From the NCBI GenBank assembly GCA_963070105.1, contig OY718803.1, positions 7,111,823-7,175,822 on the forward strand: 64,000 nt of DNA, read 5' to 3'. This document shows positions 63,659 to 64,000 of the stretch, one piece after another. This DNA comes from Litomosoides sigmodontis. Its lineage: Eukaryota > Nematoda > Chromadorea > Rhabditida > Onchocercidae. A program made the position numbers and the translations under genes. The notes beneath the pieces are model-generated. The model saw nothing but the letters and a program-made list of their open reading frames with translations. It had not been told where the DNA came from and made no database searches. How positions within the stretch are numbered: the stretch's first letter is position 1; every line of letters begins with the position of its first letter.

Positions 63659-64000
63659 ATGTTTAGTTTGATCTTAGCAGTAATTCTAGCGAAAGTTTTC
63701 AGGAAAAAGTGCTATCAATCGATGAATCGCTTAGAATATGAACAGCGTCCGCTGCATGATTTAGCTGTCGAGCCGATGTCGGCTCTTTTCTTTGCATTCA
63801 CGTTTCTTATTAATATCTTAACAATTAAATTATTCTATAATGATTTAATCAATGCTATCATCTTCGTCTATCAGATGTATTCCGGCGTAACACAATCGAA
63901 ACGCCCACAGTTACAGCGTAATTTACTACGAAATATGGAAGAAGTTAGTTTCCTTTCTTTCTTTCTTCTTTCCCACGCAGTAAAACGAAATGTGAGGTCA
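63659..64000 (+). CDS. Open frame running off the right edge, unrecognised
   Basis: Not recognised. From ATG at 63659 the frame is open for 114 codons to the window end, so only part is visible. It starts MFSLILAVILAKVFRKKC, a short hydrophobic segment then basic residues, followed by a charged stretch (MNRLEYEQRPLHDLAVEP). An AT-rich hydrophobic middle may be an unspliced intron. After a CTATCAG acceptor a second coding-like block runs QSKRPQLQRNLLRNMEE to a GTTAGT donor. It may be the first exons of a membrane protein gene. Confidence 0.4.
   Translation, partial: MFSLILAVILAKVFRKKCYQSMNRLEYEQRPLHDLAVEPMSALFFAFTFLINILTIKLFYNDLINAIIFVYQMYSGVTQSKRPQLQRNLLRNMEEVSFLSFFLLSHAVKRNVRS

Overview
This is a eukaryotic window: AT-rich DNA, genes broken into short exons, introns with GT..TTTCAG consensus, and every recognisable protein of animal type. 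A sperm-specific MSP-domain gene, a peptide:N-glycanase fused to thioredoxin, a single lamin with a CAAX box and SL-like splice acceptors a few bases before many start codons point to a nematode. The sequence alone suggests a parasitic (spirurid/filarial-like) worm but does not fix the species. No bacterial, CRISPR or intact transposon content was seen. Exon models were built by hand from conserved protein blocks plus GT/GC-AG sites and phase. Totals divisible by three support QTGAL, FDX2, SRRM1, GALE, PELP1, NDUFB7, ADAM10, MRPS27, BORCS8, TM2D3, cyclophilin B, PNG-1 and NHE8.

Layout. 1-7.3 kb: 5' end of a NEK8/9-type kinase (-), an SSP/MFP-type MSP-domain gene (+), a B3GNTL1/QTGAL glycosyltransferase (+) and a mitochondrial [2Fe-2S] ferredoxin (+). 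7.6-24.1 kb, all minus: SRRM1-like splicing factor, an unrecognised mitochondrial-looking protein, the selenocysteine elongation factor eEFSec, UDP-galactose 4-epimerase, a PELP1/Rix1-like protein and complex I NDUFB7. 25.8-37.1 kb, plus: ADAM10 (SUP-17), mitoribosomal MRPS27, BORCS8. 37.4-41.6 kb, minus: TM2D3 and a MEK5-like kinase with an in-frame stop. 44-45.3 kb: secretory cyclophilin (+). 45.6-59.7 kb, minus: PNG-1, an NHE8-type Na+/H+ exchanger, lamin. 59.7-64 kb: sparse, with an intron-containing tRNA-Ile(UAU), two doubtful open frames and an open frame running off the right edge.

Most genes are housekeeping, with no common pathway. Three same-strand pairs have 320-450 bp spacers and a good 3' splice site just before the downstream ATG, as expected of SL-trans-spliced operons: eEFSec/mitochondrial protein, NDUFB7/PELP1 and MRPS27/BORCS8. 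The most unusual observations are an excess of GC-AG introns (five among about 109 inferred), a MEK5-like kinase interrupted by one stop codon (or a 21-nt intron) in its activation loop, and a 12-nt microexon in PNG-1.
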